From Prionace glauca (Eukaryota; Chordata; Chondrichthyes; Carcharhiniformes; Carcharhinidae): a stretch of DNA of 64,000 nt. Location: positions 59,712,515 through 59,776,514 of the forward strand of contig CM075760.1 in the NCBI GenBank assembly GCA_037974335.1, written 5' to 3'. The position numbers were made by a program, and so were the translations under genes. Below, piece after piece: positions 11,573-22,057 of the stretch. Position 1 is the first letter of the stretch; every line of letters begins with the position of its first letter. The notes beneath the pieces are model-generated. The model was not told the DNA's origin. It saw nothing but the letters and a program-made list of their open reading frames with translations, and ran no database searches.

Positions 11573-11990
11573 CAGAGAATCCCTACAGTGCACAAGGAGG
11601 CCATTCGGCCCATCGAGCCTGAACCGGCCACAATTCTGAACCGAACACCCCAAGGATGTTGATTGGGTTGATTAGCCACGGTAAATTGCTCCTTAATGTC
11701 AGGGGGATTAGAAGGTAAAAGTGTGGGGTTGCGGGGATAGCACAGGACCCGGATGGGACTGTTGTCGGTGCAGGCTCGATGGGTCAAATGTCCTCCTCCT
11801 GCACTGTAGGGATTGTATTCTATGATTCAATCCCACCCAAGCCTATTCCTGTAACGCCACATATTTACCATGCCATCCCCCTGACACTAGGGTCAATTTG
11901 TCATGGATTACCAATCTTACCCGCGTATCCTTGGGAGGAAACAGGAGCATCCGGAGGAGACCCACACAGACACGGGGAGGACAATATACG
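11573..11990. mobile_element. Two abutting shark-type SINE pieces (HE1-like)
   Basis: Contains the body and tail of the tRNA-derived elasmobranch SINE, with text such as CTACAGTGCA...GGAGGCCATTCGG and its reverse complement. One piece runs in each direction, meeting near 11820. The same pair recurs next to V16 and V17, so the insertion predates the block duplication. The family name HE1 is from memory and not verified. Confidence 0.7.
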
Positions 11991-12114
11991 GATTGTACAA
12001 CAGCGGATTTAGGTGCCGATCCCTTGAGAGAAACAAATGCAGCAACCCGAAAGATCCAAGCTCAGAAATGAAGATAAACGAATCGAAAGGCAGTGAGTGA
12101 ATCAAAGGCCGATA

Positions 12115-12630
12115 CAATGATCGAAGGAGAGAGGTAAGTAGAGAGGAACAGATGGAGAGGCAGAGGGATAAACAAGAGAAAAGGGAATGACAGAAATGAG
12201 CAGTGACAGGGAGATTATGGGTGGGGAGTGGGGGTAGTGCAGACATTGAGATAAGTGAGGGATAGGTGGGAGCCACAAGGGAAATAGATGATGGTACGGT
12301 GAAGGGAACAGTTGGAGATATGTAGAGATAATACAGAGAGAGACGCAAAGAGAGACAAACGGACAGATGACAAGTGAAACAGAGATAGACAGTGACAGAA
12401 ACAAACGGGTCCAACTTGAAAAGCAATGGTCTAAATCCAATCAGATTCTAGAAAGGGAAAGAAAAATAACAACTTAGAACGTGATGCCAGCAGGGAGATT
12501 TCTGAGAGGCGCTTCGCACCCTCAGAATGAAACCAGTATCACTATTACATTGTGATCCGTCTCCTGCCCCTGCAGTAAACACTCACATGCGGTGAGGCAG
12601 CTCCATCTGGCGGCGATCCGAGGTAAATTA
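12115..12630. repeat. Purine-rich low-complexity tract, duplicated inverted at 27.7-28.2 kb
   Basis: About 300 bp (12118-12410) of degenerate GA-rich sequence. The following stretch to 12630 includes CTGCAGTAAACACTCACATG and TCCATCTGGCGGCGATC. The reverse complement of the whole stretch is recognisable at 27675-28190, and a similar pyrimidine-rich tract is at 34220-34480. Long open frames on the minus strand here come from low complexity, not coding. Confidence 0.6.
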
Positions 12631-12827
12631 TTATTTTCTGGAAAACCACCGAATTCTCAGAATGGAAGGACGTTACTGCATAAGTTTGAAGCCTATGTTT
12701 AGTTATTAGTGTCACAAGGCAGGGCTAATAAATTCTGAGTTTCTCTTTCTCCCTGTACTTCTCTGGTTCCTCGGCTCTCTCTTCGTTTGGGACCGATGCA
12801 CCTTGTCCTGTCATTCCGCCTCTTTCA

Positions 12828-13102
12828 AGGTCGAACTAAATTAAGCATTCTGGAAGGTCAGAGCATATCGTTGGACTGTATTTACTCGACAGCTCCTTTT
12901 CAAACTATGATCATGTACATCCATTATCCCGGACAAGCTCTGAGACATTTGATGAAGATATGTAGCTCGGACAATACCGACAAGTCTCAGGATTTATTAG
13001 ATAGTTTCTCGGCTGCTTTGCACAAAAGAAAAACACTGTTCCTTTAAAAATCACCAGGGCTCTTCAGCCTGACAGCACCCTGTATTTCTGCGCCATGGAG
13101 CC
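12828..13102 (+). pseudogene. Pseudo-V4: decayed TCR V exon
   Basis: Readable as a V domain: LEGQSISLDCIYS (first Cys kept), then MYIHYPGQAL where WYRQYPG is expected, so the core Trp is lost. A frame change around 13027-13035 separates this from the end, PDSTLYFCAMEP. No leader exon was found upstream. It belongs with pseudo-V6 and pseudo-V15: all three share the 3' flank after the signal (a GACTGGGAGTTCC-like run followed by CAGCAGAGGGCGC). Confidence 0.75.
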
Positions 13103-13142
13103 CGTACTGGTGCAGAAATGTCGCCAATTCCGCATAAAAGCG
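13103..13142 (+). other. Degenerate RSS of pseudo-V4
   Basis: CGTACTG stands at the heptamer position and ATAAAAGCG at the nonamer position, with a 24-bp spacer as in pseudo-V6 and pseudo-V15. The essential first three heptamer bases (CAC) are lost. Confidence 0.55.
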
Positions 13143-13574
13143 CCAGACTGGGAGTTCCGGTGAGAGATCAGCAGAGGGCGCTCTCGCACCGATAAACAGA
13201 AACAATTATTTGGTCTCCACAGGGAGAGTCACAGAATCATAAATGAAATATCAAAACAAAACTGAACACTCAACATGAACAGCTGTGCCACAGTTGAATT
13301 TTTAACTATGCTAAAAATAGAGTTATGGTTCGTTCACTCACGCACAGTCCTTTGATGATATTCCCTTGCCTGTGTGAATTACTGTATAACACTTTCCCTA
13401 TCTTGACTCTCCGTTCCGAGGCAGGTTTGCTCAAAGAGTTCGTTTGGTTATCTCTATTCCGGAGGGAGCGATAAGGACACATTAGTAAGTTAGATAGTCT
13501 TTATTAGAGCATGTGATAGTGAACGAGAAGCTGCGATGGAAACTTATTTGAAGAGGGAAGCGGCTAAAAAGTTA

Positions 13575-13665
13575 GCCAACCATCTCATGAAGGAGCAGCG
13601 CTCCGAAAGTTTGTGATACCAAATAAAACTGCTGGACTTTAACCTGGTATTGTGAGGCCTCTTAC
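13575..13665 (+). mobile_element. Penelope-like element 3' tail fragment
   Basis: The text GAAGGAGCAGCGCTCCGAAA...GGACTTTAACCTGGTATTGTGAG matches the tail found downstream of the GIY-YIG reading frame at 16660-16747. Only the tail is present. Confidence 0.6.
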
Positions 13666-14450
13666 TGCGCCCGCCCAAGTTCAACTCCGGCATTTCCACA
13701 TCATCGATAAATATTTGGCCAGTAAATGGAAATTTTAAAAAGGAGTAATATTGGAAGCAGATAGATGATGAGGAATAAGTGGATAAATGTTTAAGAGAGA
13801 CAGGAAATAAGTAATCGGCCGAACCTCCTCACCGTGTGCTGTAAAACACTATGGTTCTAAGATAATGAAGAGTTCTGTTCAGTTAGAAAGACAAAAGGGA
13901 ACAGAACTGATGAAAGAATTTACTCTGTTACATACAGGAAACAAAGAGATTCGGGAGCGGTGATGGTTCAAGTGGTCTTTGGTTTGACAAAGCCAATTGC
14001 TCAGTGGCACCGTGAATAACGTCAGATAACAACATCGTTAATAGTCATTCGGTGACACTGCCCTTCGGCCTCACATTCAGCTCTCGCCTCTCCTTCCCCT
14101 GCTCACCATTCAGAGTCCCGACCTCGGCTGCAAGTCCGGCCTAGAAATCAGACCCGGATTGATCCTCTTCTGCACCTCCATCATCATGAAGACAAACACC
14201 CGCAAATGTGTCGCCTTGTACAGATTGATGAAGTTATTCATCCCGGAAACCTGTGTGTTTGTGTGTATTGGAGTAATTGAGTTTGATCCGGGAGTAATCT
14301 GAGCGCCAAATGTCACATTTCTCAACAGTGACGATCGTTAACCTCAGCGAGGGAATACAATTCAGACCAGGCTGTGTTGTGGGCTTAATTCTCTGTACAT
14401 GCCGATAAGATGCAACACTTTTTTATACAGAATCATTGATGATGAACTTC
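13666..14450. other. Spacer 3' of V5
   Basis: No gene recognised. A minus-strand open frame at 14110-14325 is judged to be chance. Confidence 0.35.
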
Positions 14451-14454
14451 CACC

Positions 14455-14493
14455 GGTTTTTGTATGAGGTCCGTGGGAGCCTTATTCACTGTG
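14455..14493 (-). other. V5 recombination signal (23-RSS)
   Basis: Minus strand: heptamer CACAGTG, a 23-bp spacer and nonamer ACAAAAACC. Heptamer and nonamer are perfect consensus. Confidence 0.95.
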
Positions 14494-14974
14494 GGTCTCA
14501 GTGCACAGTAATACACGGCGCTGTCTGTCATCTTCAAACCTTTCATGGACAAGTGAAAAGTGCTTTGTTTCAGGCTGAGATTCCCGCTGAAATGCTCAAA
14601 GCCGGGAGCCGTCTCGTTAAACCCATAACTATCGGCTCTGAGCAGATACTGAGGAGCTCGGTGTGGATACTGGCGATACCAGAACAGGCCATAGCTTGTA
14701 GCTGAACTCGATACAGAGTAATTGCAGGATATTGCTGAATCTTCACCCTCGGCTGCTTCAACTCTTGGCTCCAGCTGGGACACCGAGTCTCCGTTACTCA
14801 TCTCTGAAGATAAACAGCAGACACACAGTGGGTTAGGAGTAAGAGGAAGACAATAATCAAACAGCGATGGGAAAAGCAGATTGCAAAAGGATTACGATGT
14901 ATTTTAGGAATGTCCCAGTTTCACTGACCTGCGATCAGGGCAATAACCAGAGTTAGAAATATTTTCACCCTCAT
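14494..14974 (-). CDS. V5: TCR alpha/delta-type V segment, intact
   Basis: Minus-strand V segment. Exon 1 is 14974-14929 (MRVKIFLTLVIALIA, donor GTCAGT). Exon 2 is 14803-14494. The acceptor CAG at 14806-14804 keeps the phase; the next AG would shift the frame. The V domain reads SNGDSVSQLEP, first Cys in AISCNYS, LFWYRQYPHRAPQYLLRADS, and MTDSAVYYCALRP. It is a close paralogue of V14. From WYRQ through the second Cys they are nearly identical, whereas CDR1 differs (SSSATSYG versus SSSAMQHY). Confidence 0.9.
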
Positions 14975-14999
14975 GGTTCCAGTCTGAACTCCAGGAACA

Positions 15000-15325
15000 G
15001 AAACACGAATCTCTGGCTGTAATCGATTTGGAATGTGAGGATTTGAAAGAGAAGGAGTATGCAATACCATTGGCTGGGTTTTATTTCCCCTCCCATTTTA
15101 TACCGGTCAATAGAAACTTTCTGAAGAAGGAGGCCGTGATGTTTTGTATGTGATCACAGAACGCCCTCCTGTGGACAGTACAGCAGCACCAGAAACAGAC
15201 ACAGAACCAAGAGCCCAGACATATACACTCCGAGAAACATAGAGACACAGAAATATCCAGTACAGCTACAATTCTGGGAAAGAGGAAACATCCACTCCAC
15301 ATCCACCCTGTTAACAGCTCTTACC
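15000..15325 (-). other. V5 5' flank, shared with V14
   Basis: Corresponds to 32880-33190 upstream of V14. The alignment continues into a CR1 fragment after skipping the SINE at 15326-15665. A GTGATGTTTTG box near 15137 may be a relic of the V decamer. No separate gene is supported. Confidence 0.55.
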
Positions 15326-15665
15326 ATAGAACCCTACAGTGCAGAAACAGGCCCTTCGGCCCATCGAGTCTGCACCGAACACAATCCCACCCAAACCCCA
15401 TCCCCATATCCCTATACATTTTACCTGCTAATCCCTCTAACCTACACATCCCAGGATACTAAGGGGCAATTTTAGCATAGCCAATGAACCTAACCCGCAC
15501 ATCTTTGGACTGTGGGAGGAAACCGGAGCACCCGGAGGAAACCCACGCAGACACGAGGAGAATGTGCAAACTCCACACAGACAGTGACCCGAGCCGGGAA
15601 TCGAACCCAGGACCCTGGAGCTGTGAAGCAGCAGTGCTAACCACTGTGCTACCGTGCCGCCCCTT
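15326..15665 (-). mobile_element. Near-complete HE1-like tRNA-derived SINE
   Basis: On the minus strand this starts with a tRNA-like head (GGCGGCACGGTAGCACAGTG, box-B text GGGTTCGATTCC). It runs through GTGTCTGCGTGGGTTTCCTC and ends with a CTGCACTGTAGGGTTCTATG tail. It splits the homology between the V5 and V14 flanks, so it inserted after that duplication. Confidence 0.85.
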
Positions 15666-15689
15666 TGAAAGGTTTGAAAGGTTTGAAAG

Positions 15690-15990
15690 GTTTTAATAAA
15701 GTTACCTCTTTCTCTTCTAAACTCCAGTGGATGCAAACCCAGCATCACCATTCTTTCTTTGTAAAATAACCTACTCATTCTGGTAATAGACCTTCGAATA
15801 TTTTCTAAAGCATTACCATTCGATAAGGAGACAAGTATTGTGCACAATTCTCCAAATATGGTCTCACAAATGCCCTGTATAACGGAAACATGCCCTGACT
15901 ATTTTTGCAATACATTCCCTCATAATAAGTGATAACATTCTATGTTATTTTCTAATTAATTGCTGTACTTGCACACTAACCCCTTGTGAT
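15690..15990 (-). mobile_element. CR1-like LINE fragment
   Basis: The minus strand encodes decayed CR1 RT text (ERMVMLGLHPLEFRRERGNFIKTF), like the GLYSLEFRRMRGDLIETYK block of better copies. It is shared with 33190-33335 next to V14, so it predates that duplication. Confidence 0.65.
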
Positions 15991-16074
15991 TTCTGGACCA
16001 GGACAGCCAAATTAATTTATACCTCAGAGTTTCGTGATCGCTCGTCATTTACACATTAATCTTCTTTCATTTTC

Positions 16075-16747
16075 AGCATGCCAAAATTGAGAACACCATC
16101 CACCAGGTACACGGGACATACCCTTGCAACTCGGCTAACGTCGTCTACCTAATACGCTGCAGGAAAGGATGTCCCGAAGTCTGGTACATTGGGAAGACCA
16201 TGCTGGCGCTACGACAACGGATGAATGAACATCGCTCAACAATCACCAGGCAAGACTGTTCCCTTCCTGTTGGCGAACACTTCAGTGGTCACGGGCATTC
16301 GGACTCTGATCTTCGGGTAAGCATTCTCCAAGGCGGCCTTCACGACACACGACAGCGCAGAGCCGCTGAGCAGAGACTGATAGCCAAGTTCTGCACACAT
16401 GAGGATGGCCTCAACCGAGATTTTGGGTTCATGTCACACTATCTGTAGCCCCCATGACTTGCCTGGGTTTGCAACATCTCACTAACTGTACTGTCTGGAG
16501 ACAATACACATCTCTTTAACCTATGTTTAATGCTATCTCCACTCACATTGTCTGCACATCTAAGACTTGAATAGCAGGTTAGCTGTAAAGACTCGCATTC
16601 TAATCAGTATTCTGTAAACTGTGTGTGTCTTTATATGCCCTTCTCTGACCAGAACTTTCCACACACCTGACGAAGGAATAGCGTTTCCGAAAGCTTGTGT
16701 GTTTACTAGTACCTAAACTGATTGGACTTTAGCCTGGTGTTGTGAGA
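16075..16747 (+). mobile_element. Penelope-like retroelement, 3' part with GIY-YIG nuclease
   Basis: An open frame from about 16078 to 16448 encodes a GIY-YIG-type domain: VVYLIRC, then VWYIGKTMLALRQRMNEHRS, then AAEQRLIAKFCTHEDGLN. In Penelope-like elements this domain is the endonuclease that follows the reverse transcriptase. The frame is open to its stop at 16446-16448, and a non-coding tail follows to 16747. The reverse transcriptase part is absent. The tail ends right against pseudo-V6, which lacks its 5' half, so this insertion may have truncated that V exon. Confidence 0.75.
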
Positions 16748-16749
16748 AT

Positions 16750-16948
16750 TCTTCCTGCACTGGTACCGTCAGCAGGCCTGGAAAGCTCCAGTGTACATGG
16801 TTCTTCTTATTGGAGAGAATGTACAAAAGGGCAGTGACCTCAAAGATAAGTTTTTTTCTAAATTTGATAAAAATAACAAGTCTACAAAGCTAACGATCAT
16901 TTATACCGTGACCTCCGATAGCGTCATGTATTCCTGTGCCATGAAGCC
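16750..16948 (+). pseudogene. Pseudo-V6: 5'-truncated TCR V exon
   Basis: Only FR2 to the end of FR3 remains: FLHWYRQQAWKAPVYMVLL, then SDSVMYSCAMKP. Leader, FR1 and the first Cys are missing; the Penelope tail abuts at the break. The remaining frame is open. The second Cys is kept in YSC rather than YYC or YFC. Confidence 0.75.
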
Positions 16949-16988
16949 CATACTGCTACAGAGATATAACGCATGCCGTACAAAAACC
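16949..16988 (+). other. RSS of pseudo-V6 (24-bp spacer)
   Basis: Heptamer CATACTG, a 24-bp spacer and a perfect nonamer ACAAAAACC. The second heptamer position is A and the third is T instead of C. Confidence 0.7.
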
Positions 16989-16999
16989 CCACATTGGCA

Positions 17000-18140
17000 G
17001 TTCCAGTTAGCTGCCAGCAGGGCGCGCACACGCGCCCCTAATTCAGATTCCACAGTGAGAGTGCCAGAGATTCATCAAATTACAACAAAACACAACACTC
17101 AGAAACAGCAACTGATGTGGTACAGTTTCACAGTTACATTAGTTGATGATTCTAACTTACATTTGCAATGGACACAACATTGACAAGTCGATTTGAGATT
17201 CCGTAACTCCCTTGTTTTGATTTTCAATGCGTTTCTCTGCCCATTTGCTCCTAACTGTTCTTGCCTTTCCTGGTTTATGGGAATTGTGCGCATTTCCCTT
17301 TCCCAGTCTTTAACGTAAACAATTAAAGCTTTTTCTGTTACCTTGTACATTAATTCAGAACCTCTCTAATACAGCTGCTCAGCTTCCCATCCGCATCACT
17401 GATAAAGATTTTGCAAAGTATTGAATCATTTAAGAACACTGACACTCCCGGTCCGAGTCTACTGGTCCGCAATGTGGAATGAACATTTGGCTATCGCTGT
17501 TACAGAGAGGCAAAGTTATAGAATTCCAATGTGACATTATTATTGAGTTCAATTCTCTCCAGACTAAGTCTACCTGTGACTACACTATCTGTGGTAGCCC
17601 CGCCCACAGGTTTCCTGTGCTCTTCTCACCCCGATCTGTCTCACCTGCGTTGTTTTATTAGAGCTTTTATTGGAGATACCGATCTTTTCTGCTTTCCCCT
17701 GCTTGGCACTCTTTTGATCAGCAGTCATGGGGAGGCAACCTATATTCACACTCTGAAAGAGGGTTTCTCACACTGCAAAGTTACAAATTGAGGGAACATC
17801 GTGTGGAAATATCTTAGGCCATTCATTATTCTATCACTTCTAATGAAGTAGATGTCTCAACTCTAAAAAGAAATCATCCCCCACCATAACTGCTTTCCCA
17901 AACATGTTTCAAAACAAGCTGCTTGTTATGTTGTTGTGTGGACGGATATTGTCATTCTCCATGTCAGAACAGAGCCATCAAGACTCAGGGGACCAGTCGG
18001 TTCCTGAAATGACAGTTGAAGGGGAAAGTAATCTCCTGTCGTGGGATGACCAAATTCACTTCTCTCCGCCAATAGGATAAATTACAGACAAAGGAACGAT
18101 GAGATCATTGGTTGCATTGAAGTACGTAGAAACTTGAAGC
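17000..18140. other. Spacer before V7
   Basis: The first 40 bases carry the 3' flank shared by pseudo-V4, V6 and V15. Nothing else recognised. Confidence 0.4.
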
Positions 18141-18155
18141 TGATTGGATGTCATC

Positions 18156-18163
18156 TGATGACA
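18156..18163 (+). promoter_or_regulatory. CRE-like box upstream of V7
   Basis: TGATGACA lies about 120 bp before the V7 start codon. V10 has TGATGACG at 23727-23734, about 122 bp before its start. Both sit between CCAAT-type motifs (ATTGG upstream, CCAATCA downstream). Function is inferred. Confidence 0.45.
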
Positions 18164-18282
18164 TTTTCAGCAGTAAACCAATCAACAGGGGCCCGGATCT
18201 GACTCGATCTTTTCCGCTCTTGACTAAAAACAATTCAGATTCAACCCGTTCTGGTCAAATTCGCCGCAAGCTCTTTGCAAAC

Positions 18283-19169
18283 ATGTCTCCTTTTCCTCTG
18301 CATTTATTCCTCACAGCGGCAGCACTTTTAACCGGTAGGTTCACAAACTGATCCACTCTGTGCTACACATCTTTGCCATAAACTACATTCTATCCTGCGC
18401 TTCGCTCAGCGCGAGGGGCTGAGGGTGTGTGGTCAGGGAATGGATTGATCTCAACATCGAAAAATTATCAGGTTCTCAACACTGAACACTGTTGGGATTA
18501 GGCACAATTCCCCCATGGAATGAGAGAGATTGAGTTGGGCTCAGGTTGAAACCAGTGAATAACTTGGGCAACACCACACTTCAAAAAGACAGACCGAGAG
18601 CAGTTTCCAATTACAGGAACTGAAGGCGAGGAACTGATTTCGTTAGAAAGAATAGAAAGTTTATGGTAGAAACTTTAATTAATCGCCACAACCACTTTCC
18701 CTTTCCAGCGGCTGAACTCTGAAATATATTTTTGTTGCGCTGTGTGATTTCTTTCTGAGATTATTGCTCAAGATGACGACATATTTGGTGGGGGGTGCGG
18801 GTGGGTGGTGGAGACAGAGTGAAGTCGCATTGTTTCTTTAATATTTCTTTGCTTTCTTACAGGACATTGCGGAGGAGATTCTGTTTCACAGACACCGGCT
18901 GCAGTCACCGTCACTGAAGGAGATGTTGTTCAGTTACTCTGTAATTACACAGTTACAAGTACTAGCACTCCTTATTTATTCTGGTACCGACAGTATTCCA
19001 GCGGGTCCATGGTGTTACTGCTGAAGAGATATAGATACAGCGACAACACAGAGACATCCCTCGGGGATCGTTTTACAGCGGAGCTCAATGAAACAACCCG
19101 CACCGTCCCGCTGCAAGTGTCTAAAACAGAGCTGACAGACTCCGGGGTGTATTACTGCGCACTGAGACC
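18283..19169 (+). CDS. V7: TCR alpha/delta-type V segment, intact
   Basis: Exon 1 is 18283-18334 (MSPFPLHLFLTAAALLT, 52 nt, donor GTAGGT). Exon 2 is 18863-19169 after TTCTTACAG. The V domain reads GHCGGDSVSQTPAAVTVTEGDVVQLLCNYTV, LFWYRQYSSGSMVLLLKRYRY, and TDSGVYYCALRP. Exon 2 begins with an additional Cys (GHC) just after the leader; V10 shares it. V7 is the tandem paralogue of V10 (same strand), including the promoter-side sequence. Confidence 0.88.
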
Positions 19170-19208
19170 CACAGAGACTCAGAGCTGGGCTGAACCTGTA
19201 CAAAAACT
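19170..19208 (+). other. V7 recombination signal (variant heptamer)
   Basis: Heptamer CACAGAG, a 23-bp spacer and nonamer ACAAAAACT. The sixth heptamer base is A instead of T, and V10 has the same variant. Confidence 0.88.
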
Positions 19209-19214
19209 CTCAGA

Positions 19215-20000
19215 GCCTCACGCAACATAACGGAGCGTGAGGCAAACATTGTGATCAGACTGAGTCTGAAATGGAACCTGAAATCGTGGTGATTTCTCAA
19301 TCTTTTACTGAGAATATTTTTATGAATAACAAATATGTTGCAAAATTAAAACATCGAGACACTTAAAAGAATGAGCTTGAGAATTTTTTTTGTAAATTTT
19401 AATGTCCCGAAGTGTTTTATGTAATAAACACAGCAGCTATTTTTGGACTCACATTGATATTATTTCATGCAGTAATATTGTAGTGCTCTGTCTGTGTCAG
19501 TCATTGTGATTGGTGAACACATACCGAACAGGATGCTTCTCTTGCTGTTTTTGGAAACAGTGACCATGTGGCACCTCCACCTGAGAGGGAAGACGGTACC
19601 CCAGATTTAACAGGTCATCGAGAGGCTGACAGCTCTGACGGTGCAGCATTTCTAAACACTGCGCTGTCTCCTCGGTAAGTTCCCAGAGTGTTGTTCCGGA
19701 AAGACTGCCGGTTCCTCCTGGGGTGGAAAGAATCTCTGAAGGAACTGGAGACAGAATTCGGGAAGTCTCGGGGAGTGGTGTCCACTCATTAACCCTATCT
19801 GGGCAAAACTAACTGAAATAACGAAAATAAATTAAAACTAAACATTATTGGTTCCCGTGGAATCAGGAAGGCAATGAACGCAACCTGTGCAAACAGGTAT
19901 CCCTCGAAAAAAGAGATCGTACTTTTAATGATATAGCGCCTTTCACTGACTCCAGAGGTCAAATGGGACTTGCGAACCTAAGGAATTTCATTTTTAGTGT
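19215..20000. other. Spacer after V7
   Basis: AT-rich, no gene or repeat recognised. Confidence 0.35.
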
Positions 20001-20001
20001 A

Positions 20002-20130
20002 GAACATAGAACATTATAGTGCAGTACCGGCCCTTCCGCCCTCAATGTTGCGCCGGCCAGTGGGACCAATCTAATGACCCTCTAACCTAAACTATTCCAA
20101 TGTTATCCATATGCCTATAGTTGTGGTGAT
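20002..20130 (-). mobile_element. CR1-like LINE 3' tail
   Basis: On the minus strand, ACTGCACTATAATGTTCTAT followed by a repeat of TTCTATG matches the tail of the LINE inside V16. Only the last 130 bases are present. Confidence 0.6.
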
Positions 20131-21250
20131 GTTACAATCTTCATCACCGCAGGAGGCAGTAAGAATTCTCAATCAGAAATTCTCATCACTCTGACCCTGG
20201 AGTAAAGGGATTGGGGAACTCAAATATGTGCCGGTAACATTGAACGTGTCGCAAATTTGAACCAAATAATGGACACCTCTCTCTCTCTTTCTGTCTTTTC
20301 ATCCATCCTCGCTCTCTTTCTGCTACATTGAGGAGCCATATTGACGATCGATATTGTCTTGAACGTCGTACTCAGGCTACCCAATGACATTAGGATACAA
20401 CGCTCTATAGAGTTCACTCTCTAAGTCTCCTGTTCCCACCTCATCCTCCAGGCATCATGCCTTGACGTGGCGCTAGGTGACCACAGATTTCCATTAGATT
20501 GCTCATGATTATGCCTGACAAATTACTGCAGTGGCTTTCATTACCTGCTGCAATATGAGTGACCAGGAACCTGTTCTGTTCTCACCACCTGTTATTAGGC
20601 ATACTGGAAGAATTCAGACCCTGATATTCAACACTTGGTGACAAGGAGAACACAGCTCTGCTGCCAAAAGACCACAAAGCAATTTCGAACCCAAAGCTTC
20701 TTGTCAGAAGACCTGCTTCAGTGCCCGGTATTCCATAATTGACATAAAAGTTATTGCTCTAAATACACTGCGGTTTGCGGTGTTGAGGCGCGCAAATATT
20801 TCCTGTAACTCCAGCTGTCACCTGTAACAGGGGGAACTGACGGTTCTACACGGTTTAACGAAAGGGAACGTCATCAGTGAAGCAATGATCCTCTATGTTG
20901 TTCTCGAATATTGTTACATGATATCACTGGATTTATATTGCAACAGTTTATTATGGGTTTTTTTACATCTATGTTACTATTCTATATCTGATACCTTTGT
21001 CATTGTTTTCATTTTTCTCCATTTGCTGCTTCAAATTGATACAAGATCATTTGTCTCAATTTTATGATGAGTCAAGGAGTAATTTGTATATTTCTAATGT
21101 GGGTTTTTCTGCAAGTTCTATTAATAGAAACATTAAAATATATTGTTTTAATTCCATCATATAACTCGCTAGAAAAACTTGTTATATCGATATTGATTGA
21201 AGTAGGTTCTCTTCTAAAGACCATGGGATGTTTGTCTCCACAGTGCCCAT
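20131..21250. other. Spacer, no gene seen
   Basis: AT-rich stretch without recognisable V motifs or repeats. Open frames at 20885-21330 are not supported. Confidence 0.35.
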
Positions 21251-21258
21251 GTCGAGTG

Positions 21259-21297
21259 AGTTACTGTACAGGCTTTGCATCTCTCTGTTTCACAGTG
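21259..21297 (-). other. Degenerate RSS of pseudo-V8
   Basis: Minus strand: CACTGTG, a 23-bp spacer, and ACAGTAACT. Spacing is intact; both elements have drifted. Confidence 0.55.
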
Positions 21298-21577
21298 TCT
21301 CAACTGCACTGTATCCACCGCAGCAGCTGACAGTTCGACCGTGTTAACGCTGAGACCGATGTATCCTTTCTCACTGCCTACGATACTTTAAACCTTCCCT
21401 CAGCTGTTTCATCTCTGAATGTGGAAACGACTTTCTCTGGAGCTTGATCGGTGAATTGCCGGTACCAAAATACGAACTCATTCCCAGTAACAGCAATATT
21501 GTGATGAAGAGAGATGGTCTGTCCTTGATTTACCCGATACATCGATATCTGAAGTGTCTTCGAGTGACAATGAACAT
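21298..21577 (-). pseudogene. Pseudo-V8: decayed TCR V exon
   Basis: Starts after a TTTTGACAG acceptor at the same phase as V9 (DVHCHSKTLQ compared with YVQCEDQSS). It continues to NEFVFWYRQFTDQAPEKVVS, then meets an in-frame TAG at 21380-21378. The first disulfide cysteine is replaced (SLHHN) and the terminal YYC is not readable (AAAVDTVQL). No convincing leader exon was found. It is 3' of V9 on the same strand and may be its distant tandem copy. Confidence 0.7.
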
Positions 21578-22018
21578 CTGTCAAAACATGAGCAAAATTA
21601 ACATAAAGATACATACGGGGATAATTAAATAAAGCTTTTATGCATATTGGCTAAAAAAGTTAACTAACGGTCTATCCACCTATCTGTCTGTCTGCGTCTA
21701 ACTGTCAACACATCTACCTCTTATCAATCTGAATATTTACCTATGTCCTTGTTGATCTATCTTTTTCTCGATTATCCATCTAGATACGTGACAGACAGAT
21801 TTTTCTGCCTTTCTCTTTAATTTGCTTGTGGAACAGCGGAACAGTTTTGTTTTTAAACTTAATACGCTTCGATACTCTGCATCTTTAAAGACAACTTTAG
21901 GATGTTAGAACGCTATCTAGATAGAACATTAAATGTGCGAAAGTAACATTGAAGAATATTAATGGCATTTCTGGTTTGCAGAAAACTTAAAAGTGCAGCG
22001 GAGACAGGGCAGTGATCT

Positions 22019-22057
22019 GAATATTATACCAGGGGATCCGCTCTTTGTCTCACTGTG
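22019..22057 (-). other. V9 recombination signal (weak nonamer)
   Basis: Minus strand: consensus heptamer CACAGTG, a 23-bp spacer, and nonamer ATAATATTC, which matches the consensus at only five of nine bases. Recombination may be inefficient. Confidence 0.75.

Larger units (their letters stand above)
5760..11990 (+). repeat. Duplicated block, arm A (contains V3)
   Basis: About 6 kb that recurs in inverted orientation at about 35065-41080 (arm B). Matching landmarks are the tRNA-Glu-like copy (6148-6219 vs 40664-40735), the flanking text at 5870-6060 vs 40790-40985, the LINE scrap at 9240-9440 vs 39405-39605, the V segment (V3 vs V16) and its 5' flank with SINE pieces. Arm A alone carries roughly 6990-8930, which includes a tRNA-Asn gene; arm B jumps across this interval. 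Parts recur again at 55830-58450. Confidence 0.8.

Noticed and set aside
11917-12440. Long minus-strand frames rich in Ser, Leu and Pro
   Set aside because: They fall on the GA-rich low-complexity tract, which by composition lacks stops.
19470-19485. CAGTAATATT, resembling the reverse of TATTACTG
   Set aside because: No Cys-containing V context and no RSS next to it.
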